NCBI GenBank assembly: GCA_016715075.1
Contig: JADKBK010000001.1
Location: 248,001-312,000, forward strand
Length of the DNA: 64,000 bases
From: Bacteroidales bacterium
GTDB taxonomy: Bacteria; Bacteroidota; Bacteroidia; Bacteroidales; VadinHA17
Reading direction: 5' to 3'
Under the pieces are notes generated by a model that saw only the letters and a list, made by a program, of their open reading frames with translations, was not told the origin of the DNA and searched no databases. The translations under genes were made by a program, and so were the position numbers. Of the stretch, positions 8,270 through 16,141 are shown piece after piece. Numbering within the stretch: position 1 is the stretch's first letter; each line of letters opens with the position of its first letter.

Positions 8270-10162
8270 ATGAAACCAATTTTGAAGATACTTTTTATAG
8301 AGGATGTTCAGATCGACGCTGAGCTTATTTGTATTGAAATTGAGAAGAACAATATTGTTTTTGAAAAGCAGATTGTCAGTAATGAAGCAGATTTCCTTGA
8401 ATCAATGGAAACATTCAATCCTGATATTCTGGTATCTGACTACACACTTCCGCAGTTTAATGGAATGGCAGCACTCCAGATACGGAATCATAAGGCTCCG
8501 ATGACGCCTTTTATATTGGTTACAGGTTCTCATAATGAAGAAGTTGCAGTCGAATGCATGAAGGCAGGTGCAGATGATTACATACTTAAAGGTAATCTCT
8601 CACGGCTTGGTCCGGCACTTTTAAATGCAGTAAATAAGATCAGGCTGCTCAGTAAAATAAAAAACGCTGAAGGAAGGCTGAAGGAAAGCTATGCTCTGAA
8701 TGAGACTCTCCTCCAGACGATCCCTTTCGGAATGAACATAGTTAACACTGAAGGGATTATCCTGTTTCAGAATGATGTTTTTAAAAGGCAGTTTGGTGAA
8801 GTAGGTTTAGCAACAAAATGCTGGGAATTATATCGTGTTGACAGGAAGCAATGCTCCTCATGCCCATTGAAACATGGCATTAAAACCGGCAAGACTGATG
8901 TTCTCGAAATAGACGGGATAGTGGGTAAAAGAGTTTTTGAGGTTAGTCATACGGGACTTATCTATGGCGGAGAAGAAGCACTGCTTGAGATCTTCATTGA
9001 TATTTCAGACAGGAAATCAGCTGAAGCAGAACTGTTGAAAGCTAAGGAGAAAGCAGAAGAGGGTGAAAGACTGAAAACGGCATTCCTTAATAATATATCT
9101 CATGAGATCAGGACACCCATGAATGCCATTGTGGGATTTGCCGCACTGCTGACGGAAGGGGAAGATGATCCTCTGACCCGGCAATCGTATATTGATATAA
9201 TAGTACACAGCAGCAATCACCTTCTGGAAATAATAAGCGATATTGTTGATATCTCAAATATTGATGCAAGGCTTTCACTTCCTGTTGAAAAAGAGGTAAA
9301 TATTAAAGCGGCTATCAAGATGCTCTATGATCAGTTTTTACCAAGGTCATCAATGAAGAACCTTAAATTTTCTGTTGAATTCGGATTATCTGATCAGGAT
9401 CTGCTCATTCTCACTGATAGTACCAAATTAACACAGGTCCTGACAAATCTTATTAATAATGCCATCAAATTCACTGATCAGGGGGAAATAAATATCGGTA
9501 TCAGACAGAAGGACTATTTCCTTGAATTTTCTATCTCCGATACAGGCATAGGAATTGATCCGGTTAATCAGGCAAAAGTCTTTGATCGTTTTTATCAGGT
9601 ACAGGACTCAATCTCCCGGATGTACGAAGGCACCGGCCTGGGACTCTCAATTTCTAAAGCTAATATCGAACTGATGGGCGGAAAGATCTGGCTTACTTCT
9701 GAGCCAGGAAAAGGTTCAACATTCTATTTTACAATTCCTTATAAAAAGCAGATACAGATGCTCCGCCCTAAAAAAGAGAATTTAATGCCGGATGACCATA
9801 TTTTTCTTAACAAAAAGAAAATTCTCGTCGCCGAAGATATCGAAAGCAATTTCAAGCTGATAAAGTTTTTCCTGTCAAGATGTAATGTAGATGTTATTAA
9901 GGCAAGCAATGGGAAGGAAGCAGTCGAAAAGTGCTTGTCAGACAGAGATATCGACATGGTTCTTATGGATATTAAAATGCCCGTGATGGATGGATTTACT
10001 GCAGTCAGGCTAATCCGTAAAGCCAAGCTGACTCTGCCTATTATTGCCCAGACAGCCTACTCTGATGATCGTGATTCAGCACTCGCTGTCGGCTGCAACG
10101 GATTTATATCAAAGCCTTTCGATAAGAAGAGTCTGTTAAAAGTGATGACAGATTATATCTGA
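8270..10162 (+). CDS. Hybrid histidine kinase (REC-PAS-HisKA-HATPase-REC)
   Basis: 630 residues, with no transmembrane segment or signal peptide, so probably cytosolic. Domains in order: receiver (phospho-site D57 in VSDYTLPQ), a PAS domain at about 140-250 with a Cys cluster (CWELYRVDRKQCSSCP), HisKA with phospho-acceptor H278 in NNISHEIRTP, HATPase with N box NLINNAIKFTD and G boxes DTGIGID and GTGLGLS, and a C-terminal receiver with D567 in VLMDIKMPVMDG. An N-terminal receiver suggests it takes a signal from another kinase and relays it. The Cys-rich PAS could bind a metal or sense redox state (inference). No DNA-binding output is present. Confidence 0.95.
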   Translation: MKPILKILFIEDVQIDAELICIEIEKNNIVFEKQIVSNEADFLESMETFNPDILVSDYTLPQFNGMAALQIRNHKAPMTPFILVTGSHNEEVAVECMKAGADDYILKGNLSRLGPALLNAVNKIRLLSKIKNAEGRLKESYALNETLLQTIPFGMNIVNTEGIILFQNDVFKRQFGEVGLATKCWELYRVDRKQCSSCPLKHGIKTGKTDVLEIDGIVGKRVFEVSHTGLIYGGEEALLEIFIDISDRKSAEAELLKAKEKAEEGERLKTAFLNNISHEIRTPMNAIVGFAALLTEGEDDPLTRQSYIDIIVHSSNHLLEIISDIVDISNIDARLSLPVEKEVNIKAAIKMLYDQFLPRSSMKNLKFSVEFGLSDQDLLILTDSTKLTQVLTNLINNAIKFTDQGEINIGIRQKDYFLEFSISDTGIGIDPVNQAKVFDRFYQVQDSISRMYEGTGLGLSISKANIELMGGKIWLTSEPGKGSTFYFTIPYKKQIQMLRPKKENLMPDDHIFLNKKKILVAEDIESNFKLIKFFLSRCNVDVIKASNGKEAVEKCLSDRDIDMVLMDIKMPVMDGFTAVRLIRKAKLTLPIIAQTAYSDDRDSALAVGCNGFISKPFDKKSLLKVMTDYI

Positions 10163-10502
10163 TTGATCATAATTTTCGCATTATTTATTTGGATTTTTAT
10201 CCTATATGTTGTATATTTATTAAACGTAATAAACGTCTTATGTAGCTCACCAATATGAGGATACAGGTTTGCTGTGAAGCATAATGGACCAAAAAAATAG
10301 AATGGAGATTAAAGTATCAGTAAGTTTTTTTCATTTAATATTCAAAGGTTTAACGTTTTTTTAATAAATTTTTCTGTGAAATGACAAAGTTTGGTACAAC
10401 TTTTGGTATATGAAAAGTACAAATAGTTAAAGGTTCTTTATAAAACAAATTTTGCATTGATGGCTGCATAGTCATCTGAGTTTTTTTAAAGGTTTTTTTC
10501 TG
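10163..10502. other. Intergenic region after the hybrid kinase
   Basis: AT-rich with no coding frame. A weak hairpin (GATGGC at 10459-10464 with GTCATC at 10471-10476, one G-U pair) followed by a T7 run at 10481-10487 might be a terminator. It leads into the candidate structured RNA at 10503. Confidence 0.35.
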
Positions 10503-10617
10503 TCTCTGTGCTTTCAACAAAAGCTTCTGACATAAAGTACAGAGAAGGGTGTTTTGAAGGTTAGTTTTAGGGTTAGAAGTCTGTGATTCCTGAATAAGGG
10601 GTCACAGATTTTTTTTT
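10503..10617 (+). ncRNA. Candidate structured non-coding RNA or leader with terminator
   Basis: Two hairpins lie in a gene-free stretch. The first has a 12-base stem, 10503-10514 with 10534-10545 (TCTCTGTGCTTT against AAAGTACAGAGA), with one G-U pair and a 19-base loop. The second pairs TCTGTGA (10580-10586) with TCACAGA (10602-10608) and is followed by nine T residues (10609-10617), a classic intrinsic terminator. The transcript would end about 150 bases before mqnB, so this is more likely a stand-alone small RNA or an attenuated leader than part of the mqnB message. I cannot assign it to a known RNA family. Confidence 0.4.
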
Positions 10618-10705
10618 GTGATATTCTGTTCTGTCACTTTCATACATCCTGTACATAAAGCTCTTTTAAACTCTATAATCTTTTAAGCACATTTTATTAT
10701 TCGGG

Positions 10706-10734
10706 TTGTTTAAAATCAATATATTTACCTTTTG
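10706..10734 (+). promoter_or_regulatory. Possible Bacteroidota-type promoter for mqnB-mqnD
   Basis: TTG at 10706-10708, 17 bases, then TACCTTTTG at 10726-10734, close to the Bacteroidota consensus TTTG-N17-19-TAnnTTTG but with one extra T. It lies about 30 bases before the mqnB ATG. Confidence 0.4.
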
Positions 10735-10763
10735 CCTGAAACAGGTGCCCAAGGTTGATTATT

Positions 10764-11444
10764 ATGTCAGTTAAAATTCTATTTGTAGCAGCAACTCAGG
10801 TTGAAGCTGAGGTTATTAAAGAAATTCATGGTCTGCGTGCCATTCCCGGCGGATATCTCCTGGACAATCTTGAGATCAGCTTACTGGTTGCAGGTGTAGG
10901 CTCCGTCTCAACTGCCTGGGAAATGCAAAGATGGATCTCGGTAAATGATAAACCTGATCTTGCAATAAACACAGGGATAGCTGGAAGTTATAATAAGAAT
11001 ATTAAGATAGGTGATGTTGTAATGCCACTTACCGAATGTTTTGGCGATGCAGGCATTGAAGACGGTGATAATTTTCTGACGCTCTTTGAAGCCGGCCTTA
11101 TCAAACCCAGCCAATTTCCTTTTATAAATGGGCTTATTCAAACTGATCCTTATTATGCGGGGATACTGAGTGGAATAGTTAAGCCCGCAACCGGGATAAC
11201 TGTTAATACGGCAACAGGATCTGATACAACCAGGGAGAAGTTTGTATTAAAATTTAATCCTGATATAGAGACCATGGAAGGCGCTACTTTTTTCTATATT
11301 TGCAGTAAGGAGAAAATTCCTTTTTTTGCATTGAGGGCAGTCTCAAATATTGTAGAAACACGAAACAGGAATAATTGGGACATAAAACTTGCTCTTTCAA
11401 ATCTTGCGGAAAAGCTTAATGAGGTTGTATTAAAACTGAAGTGA
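10764..11444 (+). CDS. mqnB: Futalosine hydrolase
   Basis: About 226 residues of the nucleoside phosphorylase/hydrolase (MTAN-like) fold. It would cleave futalosine to dehypoxanthine futalosine and hypoxanthine in the alternative menaquinone pathway. Visible features are VAGVGSVSTAW, NTGIAGSY, the METMEGATFFYICSKE-like active-site segment (IETMEGATFF) and the late ALRAVSNIVETRNR segment. ATG 10764 was chosen over a TTG nine bases upstream. The mqnD gene begins 4 bases after its stop, which supports futalosine hydrolase over other MTAN relatives. Confidence 0.9.
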   Translation: MSVKILFVAATQVEAEVIKEIHGLRAIPGGYLLDNLEISLLVAGVGSVSTAWEMQRWISVNDKPDLAINTGIAGSYNKNIKIGDVVMPLTECFGDAGIEDGDNFLTLFEAGLIKPSQFPFINGLIQTDPYYAGILSGIVKPATGITVNTATGSDTTREKFVLKFNPDIETMEGATFFYICSKEKIPFFALRAVSNIVETRNRNNWDIKLALSNLAEKLNEVVLKLK

Positions 11445-11448
11445 AAAG

Positions 11449-12282
11449 ATGAAACTTACACTTGGATTCTCCCCTTGCCCCAATGACACATTCATTTTTG
11501 ACGCAATGGTGCATGGGAGAATCGATACTGAGGGATTGGAATTTGACTATTTCATGGCTGATGTTGAGGAGCTCAATAAAAGAGCGCTTGCATCAGTTGT
11601 TGATATAACGAAGATCAGCTATCATGCTTACGCCTATATGGCACAAAACTACCTGATTCTTGATTCCGGCAGTGCATTGGGACACAGGAATGGCCCTTTA
11701 CTTATCAGCAAGCGGAAAATTGATTCATCTGACCTTTCAGGGGCGAGGATTGCAATTCCGGGTAAGTATACTACTGCTAATCTCCTCTTCAGCATTGCAT
11801 GGCCTGAAGCTAAAAATAAAACAGAATACATGTTTTCGGATATTCCTGGGATACTCTTAAGAGACGAGGCGGATGCAGGTCTTATTATTCATGAGACACG
11901 ATTTACCTATGCAAAGATGGGGCTTATAAAAATAGCTGATATGGGGGAATTCTGGGAAAAAATGGCTGGATTACCTATTCCGCTTGGTGCCATAGTTATA
12001 AAAAGAGATGTCCCGGAGGAGATCGCTCTGAAAGTCAGCCGGATAATACGAAGAAGCCTGGAGTATGCCTACAAGGATTCTTTTGCCTCTTATCATTTTG
12101 TTTCAGAGCATGCCAATGATATGGACAGCACAGTAATGAATAATCATATTAAACTTTTCGTTAATGAATTTACTCTGAGTCTTGGAGACAGGGGAAAAGA
12201 GGCTGTCAATGCGTTGTACAGAATCGCAGGTGAGCGTGGTGTTATACCATCTCTTCCGGGAAGAATTTTTCTTACTGATTAG
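11449..12282 (+). CDS. mqnD: 1,4-dihydroxy-6-naphthoate synthase
   Basis: A 277-residue periplasmic-binding-protein-like enzyme that makes 1,4-dihydroxy-6-naphthoate from cyclic dehypoxanthinylfutalosine in menaquinone synthesis. It opens with the family signature LGFSPCPNDTFIFDAMVHGRI and has the conserved ITKISYHAYAY and LGHRNGPLLISKR segments. It directly follows mqnB as a two-gene operon. Menaquinone would serve the Na+-NQR encoded at 40-46 kb. The mqnA and mqnC genes are not in this window. Confidence 0.95.
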   Translation: MKLTLGFSPCPNDTFIFDAMVHGRIDTEGLEFDYFMADVEELNKRALASVVDITKISYHAYAYMAQNYLILDSGSALGHRNGPLLISKRKIDSSDLSGARIAIPGKYTTANLLFSIAWPEAKNKTEYMFSDIPGILLRDEADAGLIIHETRFTYAKMGLIKIADMGEFWEKMAGLPIPLGAIVIKRDVPEEIALKVSRIIRRSLEYAYKDSFASYHFVSEHANDMDSTVMNNHIKLFVNEFTLSLGDRGKEAVNALYRIAGERGVIPSLPGRIFLTD

Positions 12283-12372
12283 CTGAATTTTTCTACTTTG
12301 AAAGCATAAAATTTGAACATAGGATTCTGTTACTTGTTTTACTGTTCAAAGTATTAATTAATAATTAAAGTC

Positions 12373-12948
12373 ATGGCATTTGAACTACCAAAATTACCGT
12401 ACAAGCTGAACGCACTTGTTCCATATATAAGTGAAGAGACGCTTGATTATCATTATGGTAAACATCATCAGACTTACGTCAATAATCTTAACGGACTAGT
12501 TCCGGGAACCGAATATGAGAACGCCAGTCTGGAAGCTATAATTAAGAAGGCTGAAGGGGGGTTATATAATAACGCAGCCCAGGTTTGGAATCATACATTT
12601 TATTTCGAATCATTTTCACTCAATGGGAGGAAATTACCTGCAGGAGTACTCTCAGATGCGATAAACGCCTCCTTCGGATCATTTGATTCCTTCAAGGAAC
12701 AGTTTAACAAGGCCGCTGCAACTCTTTTTGGTGCAGGTTGGGCCTGGCTGGTAAAGAACGACGACGGTACCCTGCAGATCGTTCAGGAATCAAATGCCGG
12801 AAATCCTCTCCGTAAAGGTCTTAAACCCATTGTAACCTGCGATGTATGGGAACATGCCTATTATATCGACTACAGAAACAGGCGTCCCGACTACATCAAA
12901 TCTTTCTGGGAGATACTTGATTGGGACCTTATTGCAAAAAGGTACTGA
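12373..12948 (+). CDS. sodB: Iron (or Fe/Mn) superoxide dismutase
   Basis: 191 residues, the usual bacterial Fe/Mn-SOD length, with no signal peptide (cytosolic). The metal ligands are H27 in DYHYGK, H74 in VWNHTFYF, D157 and H161 in DVWEHAYY. Q70 in the NAAQVWNH segment is the Gln position typical of Fe-type enzymes. It converts superoxide to peroxide and oxygen. It has its own terminator at 12970. Confidence 0.96.
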   Translation: MAFELPKLPYKLNALVPYISEETLDYHYGKHHQTYVNNLNGLVPGTEYENASLEAIIKKAEGGLYNNAAQVWNHTFYFESFSLNGRKLPAGVLSDAINASFGSFDSFKEQFNKAAATLFGAGWAWLVKNDDGTLQIVQESNAGNPLRKGLKPIVTCDVWEHAYYIDYRNRRPDYIKSFWEILDWDLIAKRY

Positions 12949-12969
12949 TCTCAGACTTAATTTAACACC

Positions 12970-12995
12970 GGGAATCAATAAATGATTCCCTTTTT
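12970..12995 (+). terminator. Rho-independent terminator after sodB
   Basis: A perfect 8-base stem, GGGAATCA (12970-12977) and TGATTCCC (12983-12990), with a 5-base loop and a T5 run follows the sod stop by 22 bases. Confidence 0.85.
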
Positions 12996-13026
12996 GTTTA
13001 AATTTGTATAGCAATTATAATTTTCT

Positions 13027-13599
13027 ATGAATCTTAAGGACCTATTTTTAAAGACACGCACCTGCCGGCGCTTTGATGAGGCACACCAGATAAGTCAGGA
13101 AACTCTTGAGAATCTGGTTGATCTTGCTAGATTATCTGCCTCTGGAGGTAACCGGCAACCACTAAAATATCTCCTGTATAACTCACCTCAGGAGTGTGAA
13201 AGGATTTTTCCACATCTGGCATGGGCAGCCTACCTGAAAGACTGGTCAGGCCCGGTCAGGGGAGAAAGGCCCTCGGCATACATTGTAATACTGGGTGACA
13301 AGTCTCTGGCTGATAATTTTGGTGTTGATCACGGCATTGCTGCACATAGTATAATGCTCGGAGCAGTCAATGAAGGTCTTGGCGGTTGTATAATTGCATC
13401 AATAAAACGCGAAGAGCTCTGTGATGATCTGAAAATCCCTGATCATTATGAAATACTTTTTATTCTTGCTATTGGGAAACCGGTGGAAACAATAATTATT
13501 GATGAGATTAAGGATGGTGACGTTAAGTACTGGAGAGATGCTGAGGGAGGTCATCATGTCCCTAAACGCAATTTGAATGATCTGATTTTAAGACTTTAA
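13027..13599 (+). CDS. Nitroreductase family flavoprotein
   Basis: 190 residues of the FMN-dependent nitroreductase fold. The N-terminal RTCRRFDEAHQIS segment and ARLSASGGNRQPLKYLLY supply the FMN-binding Arg, Ser and Asn/Gln positions. DHGIAAHSIMLGAVNEGLGGCII is the characteristic central helix followed by the Gly-rich turn. These enzymes reduce nitro groups, quinones or flavins with NAD(P)H; the substrate cannot be told here. The stop is two bases before the next gene, suggesting co-transcription. Confidence 0.88.
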   Translation: MNLKDLFLKTRTCRRFDEAHQISQETLENLVDLARLSASGGNRQPLKYLLYNSPQECERIFPHLAWAAYLKDWSGPVRGERPSAYIVILGDKSLADNFGVDHGIAAHSIMLGAVNEGLGGCIIASIKREELCDDLKIPDHYEILFILAIGKPVETIIIDEIKDGDVKYWRDAEGGHHVPKRNLNDLILRL

Positions 13600-13600
13600 T

Positions 13601-14332
13601 ATGAACCATGGGATGAAGCGCTTCATGCTCATAATCTCATATTTTTTTATCTTCTTTTTTACAGGATCAGGTCAGGTAAAAAAGAATACAGATGAGAGCA
13701 TTCTCTTCAGGGGACTGGTGATTGATGCAAATACCTTTTCACCTGTAACCAATACCCAGATAATGATAAACAATTCCTTCTCATCAACAAGCGGAGTCGA
13801 TGGAAGTTTTTCATTCTATGTAAAAAAAAGTGATACAGTTATCTTCCGCAGCCTGGGTTATAAGGAGTCCGTGATGTCTATCAGCGATACACTCGGTGGC
13901 AGGGAATATCTTACAGGTATTTATCTTAACAGTGATACTATTTCAATCGGAGAGGTTATCATTGTTCCTGGGTATAAAAATCTTAAATCTGAGATCCTTA
14001 ATGCTAAAACCAGCGCTCCTCCGGAAATGGATAATGCCAGGTATAATGTTGCAGTCTCCGCCTATCAGGGGAAAAACAGCATGAACAAACTCGGGGATCC
14101 CCAGGATAATTATGCGGTAATCAACCAGCGACACAAAATTGATGCTTATGAAAAAGGAGGCATCCCATCCGAATTTATCGCCGGTTTCAATGCACTGATA
14201 TTCCTTCCGGTTGCATATTCTCTTTTGCGGGGATTACCAGAATCTCCCCCGCCTATGCAACCTCAGCTTTCAGAACAGGAAACTGCCAGGATACATAAAA
14301 AATACCTGGAAACCCAGCGGCAAAAGAAATAA
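13601..14332 (+). CDS. Exported protein with carboxypeptidase-regulatory-like domain
   Basis: 243 residues. After a hydrophobic signal peptide (MKRFMLIISYFFIFFFTGSGQ; the ATG at 13613 may be the true start), residues about 35-110 form a CarboxypepD_reg-like beta domain (FRGLVIDANTFSPVTNTQIMINN...STSGVDGSF). This domain is common in Bacteroidota outer-surface proteins and at the N-terminus of SusC porins. The rest shows no known domain and no barrel, and ends in a charged tail. Probably periplasmic or surface-located; function unknown. Confidence 0.7.
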   Translation: MNHGMKRFMLIISYFFIFFFTGSGQVKKNTDESILFRGLVIDANTFSPVTNTQIMINNSFSSTSGVDGSFSFYVKKSDTVIFRSLGYKESVMSISDTLGGREYLTGIYLNSDTISIGEVIIVPGYKNLKSEILNAKTSAPPEMDNARYNVAVSAYQGKNSMNKLGDPQDNYAVINQRHKIDAYEKGGIPSEFIAGFNALIFLPVAYSLLRGLPESPPPMQPQLSEQETARIHKKYLETQRQKK

Positions 14333-14377
14333 TGTAAAGATTGTAAAAGTTCCTGGCTCTCTATTCCCGTCTAAAAA

Positions 14378-14479
14378 CGCCCTGCGCCCTGCGCCCTGCG
14401 CCCTGCGCCCTGAGCCCTCCGCCCTGCGCCCTGCGCCCTGCGCCCTGAGCCCTGAGCCCTGAGCCCTGAGCCCTGAGCC
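14378..14479. repeat. Heptamer tandem repeat (GCCCTGC/GCCCTGA)
   Basis: About 14 copies of a 7-base unit, mostly GCCCTGC at the left and GCCCTGA at the right, lie between the exported protein and the 3' end of the proline dehydrogenase gene. The copies are contiguous with no spacers. The G+C content is far above the surroundings. Confidence 0.9.
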
Positions 14480-14483
14480 AATC

Positions 14484-15395
14484 CTATCCTTTATAAAAAA
14501 TAGCCTTTATAATATGAGTTGCCATCTTGGGATTTTCTTTCAGACGTCTTGTGGAATAACCAAACCACTTCTTCCCGAAAGGAACATAAACTCTCATCTT
14601 ATGCCCATCTTTGACAATGTTCTCCCTCAGTTTAGGAGTAACCCCGTATAACATCTGGAATTCGTACAGTTCTTTCGGAACATTGTATTTTTCAATCAAT
14701 TTACATGCTTCTTCAACAAGAATTTTATCGTGTGTAGCAATACCAACATGGTTTCTGTTGGCAAACATGAATTCCAGATCTTCAAGGAAATGGGCATTTA
14801 TCTCCTCATACTTCCTGAATGAAATTGATTCCGGTTCAACATATATTCCCTTACAGAGCCTGAAGCTGAGCGGAAAGCCCTGGCTGTTCAGATCCTGCAG
14901 GTCCCGGATATCCTGTAAGGTTCTTTTAAGATACGCCTGTATAACAAGACCAACATTACCTGGAAATTCAGTCTTAAGCTTGCGGAATAATTCAATTTCA
15001 AGATCGGTACAGGGAGAATCCTCCATATCTATTCTGATAAATCCGTTGTAGGAAGCTGCTTTTGCGACTATTTCCCTTATATGAATCAGACATATCTCTT
15101 TGTCGAGAAGAAGGCCAAAGCTTGTAGGCTTAAGTGAGAAATTACCGTTTAAACCGTTTTTAAATGTTACATCGATCAGATCAAGGTATTCATATTTATT
15201 TGTTTCAGCTTCTTCAAGTGTCTTAATGAATTCTCCCAGAACATCAAGTGTAACCATTATCTGGTTCTTATTGAATTCTTTAGAGACCTGAATGGCATCT
15301 TCAAGTGTCTCTCCGGCTATGTATGGCCTTGAAAAAATCCAGATAAATTTCTTCGGAAAAAAAGGCAATATTGACGCAATGATTCTATTGAACAT
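14484..15395 (-). CDS. Proline dehydrogenase
   Basis: A 303-residue single-domain FAD enzyme of the ProDH/PutA barrel family that oxidises proline to pyrroline-5-carboxylate and passes electrons to the quinone pool. Family features include the mid-protein NGFIRIDMEDS strand, SFRLCKGIYVEPESISF (the RxCKGxY segment), GIATHD, YEFQMLYGV and the C-terminal RVYVPFGKKWFGYSTRRLKE, with the substrate-binding paired Arg in STRR. There is no aldehyde dehydrogenase domain, so P5C oxidation must be done by another protein. Its 3' end abuts the heptamer repeat. Confidence 0.92.
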   Translation of the reverse strand: MFNRIIASILPFFPKKFIWIFSRPYIAGETLEDAIQVSKEFNKNQIMVTLDVLGEFIKTLEEAETNKYEYLDLIDVTFKNGLNGNFSLKPTSFGLLLDKEICLIHIREIVAKAASYNGFIRIDMEDSPCTDLEIELFRKLKTEFPGNVGLVIQAYLKRTLQDIRDLQDLNSQGFPLSFRLCKGIYVEPESISFRKYEEINAHFLEDLEFMFANRNHVGIATHDKILVEEACKLIEKYNVPKELYEFQMLYGVTPKLRENIVKDGHKMRVYVPFGKKWFGYSTRRLKENPKMATHIIKAIFYKG

Positions 15396-15583
15396 ATTAG
15401 TAAGTCTTTCTGGTTAAATTTGTTAATTTTAATAGTGCTAATTAAATCAAAATCAAACCATTTTTTAATGATCTTTGTCATCACGAAATGATTACAAAAA
15501 ACATGATTATTATTTTCAAAAGAAAATTTTCAAATCATGCAACCATTTTATTTAATGTTTTGTCTTGAAAATGGCCACTGTTT

Positions 15584-16141
15584 ATGATGAGCGACCAGCA
15601 AATAATTGAGGGGTGTGCCAGACATGAAAGAAAGGCGCAAAAGGTGCTTTACGAAAAGTATTCACGTTTGTTGATGGGTGTTTGCATGCGTTATGCCTCC
15701 AATAAAGCTGAAGCTGAAGATATTCTACAGGATAGTTTTTTGAAAATTTTTTTCAGGATCAAGGATTTTACGGGTACAGGTTCTTTTGTGGGCTGGATGA
15801 GAAAGGTTGTGGTTAATACTGCAATTACCCACTACCATCTTAACCTGAAATACAGATACCACGTTGATATTGAAGAGTATGTATCTGCAGAGACCGGGAG
15901 TGCCGGTTTTGATGAGGATTTTTATACCTCCGATGAGCTTTTTATGGTAATGAGCGAATTACCCAAAGGTTACAAAATGATATTTAACCTTTATGCCGTT
16001 GAAGGGTATAAACATAAAGAAATAGCTGAGATGATGGGTATTGATACAAATACATCAAAGTCACAGTATAGCAGAGCCAAAACAGTAATCAGGGATAAGT
16101 TGGATAAACTAAGGCGGTTGAGAACAAGTTATCCTTGTTAA
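15584..16141 (+). CDS. ECF-type RNA polymerase sigma factor
   Basis: 185 residues with region 2 (ADILQDSFLKIFFRIKDF-like segment, here EAEDILQDSFLKIF) and region 4 (LPKGYKMIFNLYAVEGYKHKEIAEMMGIDTNTSKSQYSRA) of extracytoplasmic-function sigma factors. It would direct RNA polymerase to a small regulon when released from an anti-sigma factor. The last 7 bases overlap the TTG start of the following membrane protein. That gene occupies the usual anti-sigma position, which implies coupled translation and a regulatory pairing (inference). Confidence 0.93.
   Translation: MMSDQQIIEGCARHERKAQKVLYEKYSRLLMGVCMRYASNKAEAEDILQDSFLKIFFRIKDFTGTGSFVGWMRKVVVNTAITHYHLNLKYRYHVDIEEYVSAETGSAGFDEDFYTSDELFMVMSELPKGYKMIFNLYAVEGYKHKEIAEMMGIDTNTSKSQYSRAKTVIRDKLDKLRRLRTSYPC

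Noticed and set aside
14211..14462. 83-codon frame running into the heptamer repeat
   Set aside because: Its C-terminal half is repetitive Ala-Pro-Cys sequence from the repeat, and it overlaps the exported-protein gene out of frame.
14378..14479. CRISPR-like array
   Set aside because: The 7-base units are contiguous with no spacers, and no cas genes are near; it is a simple tandem repeat.
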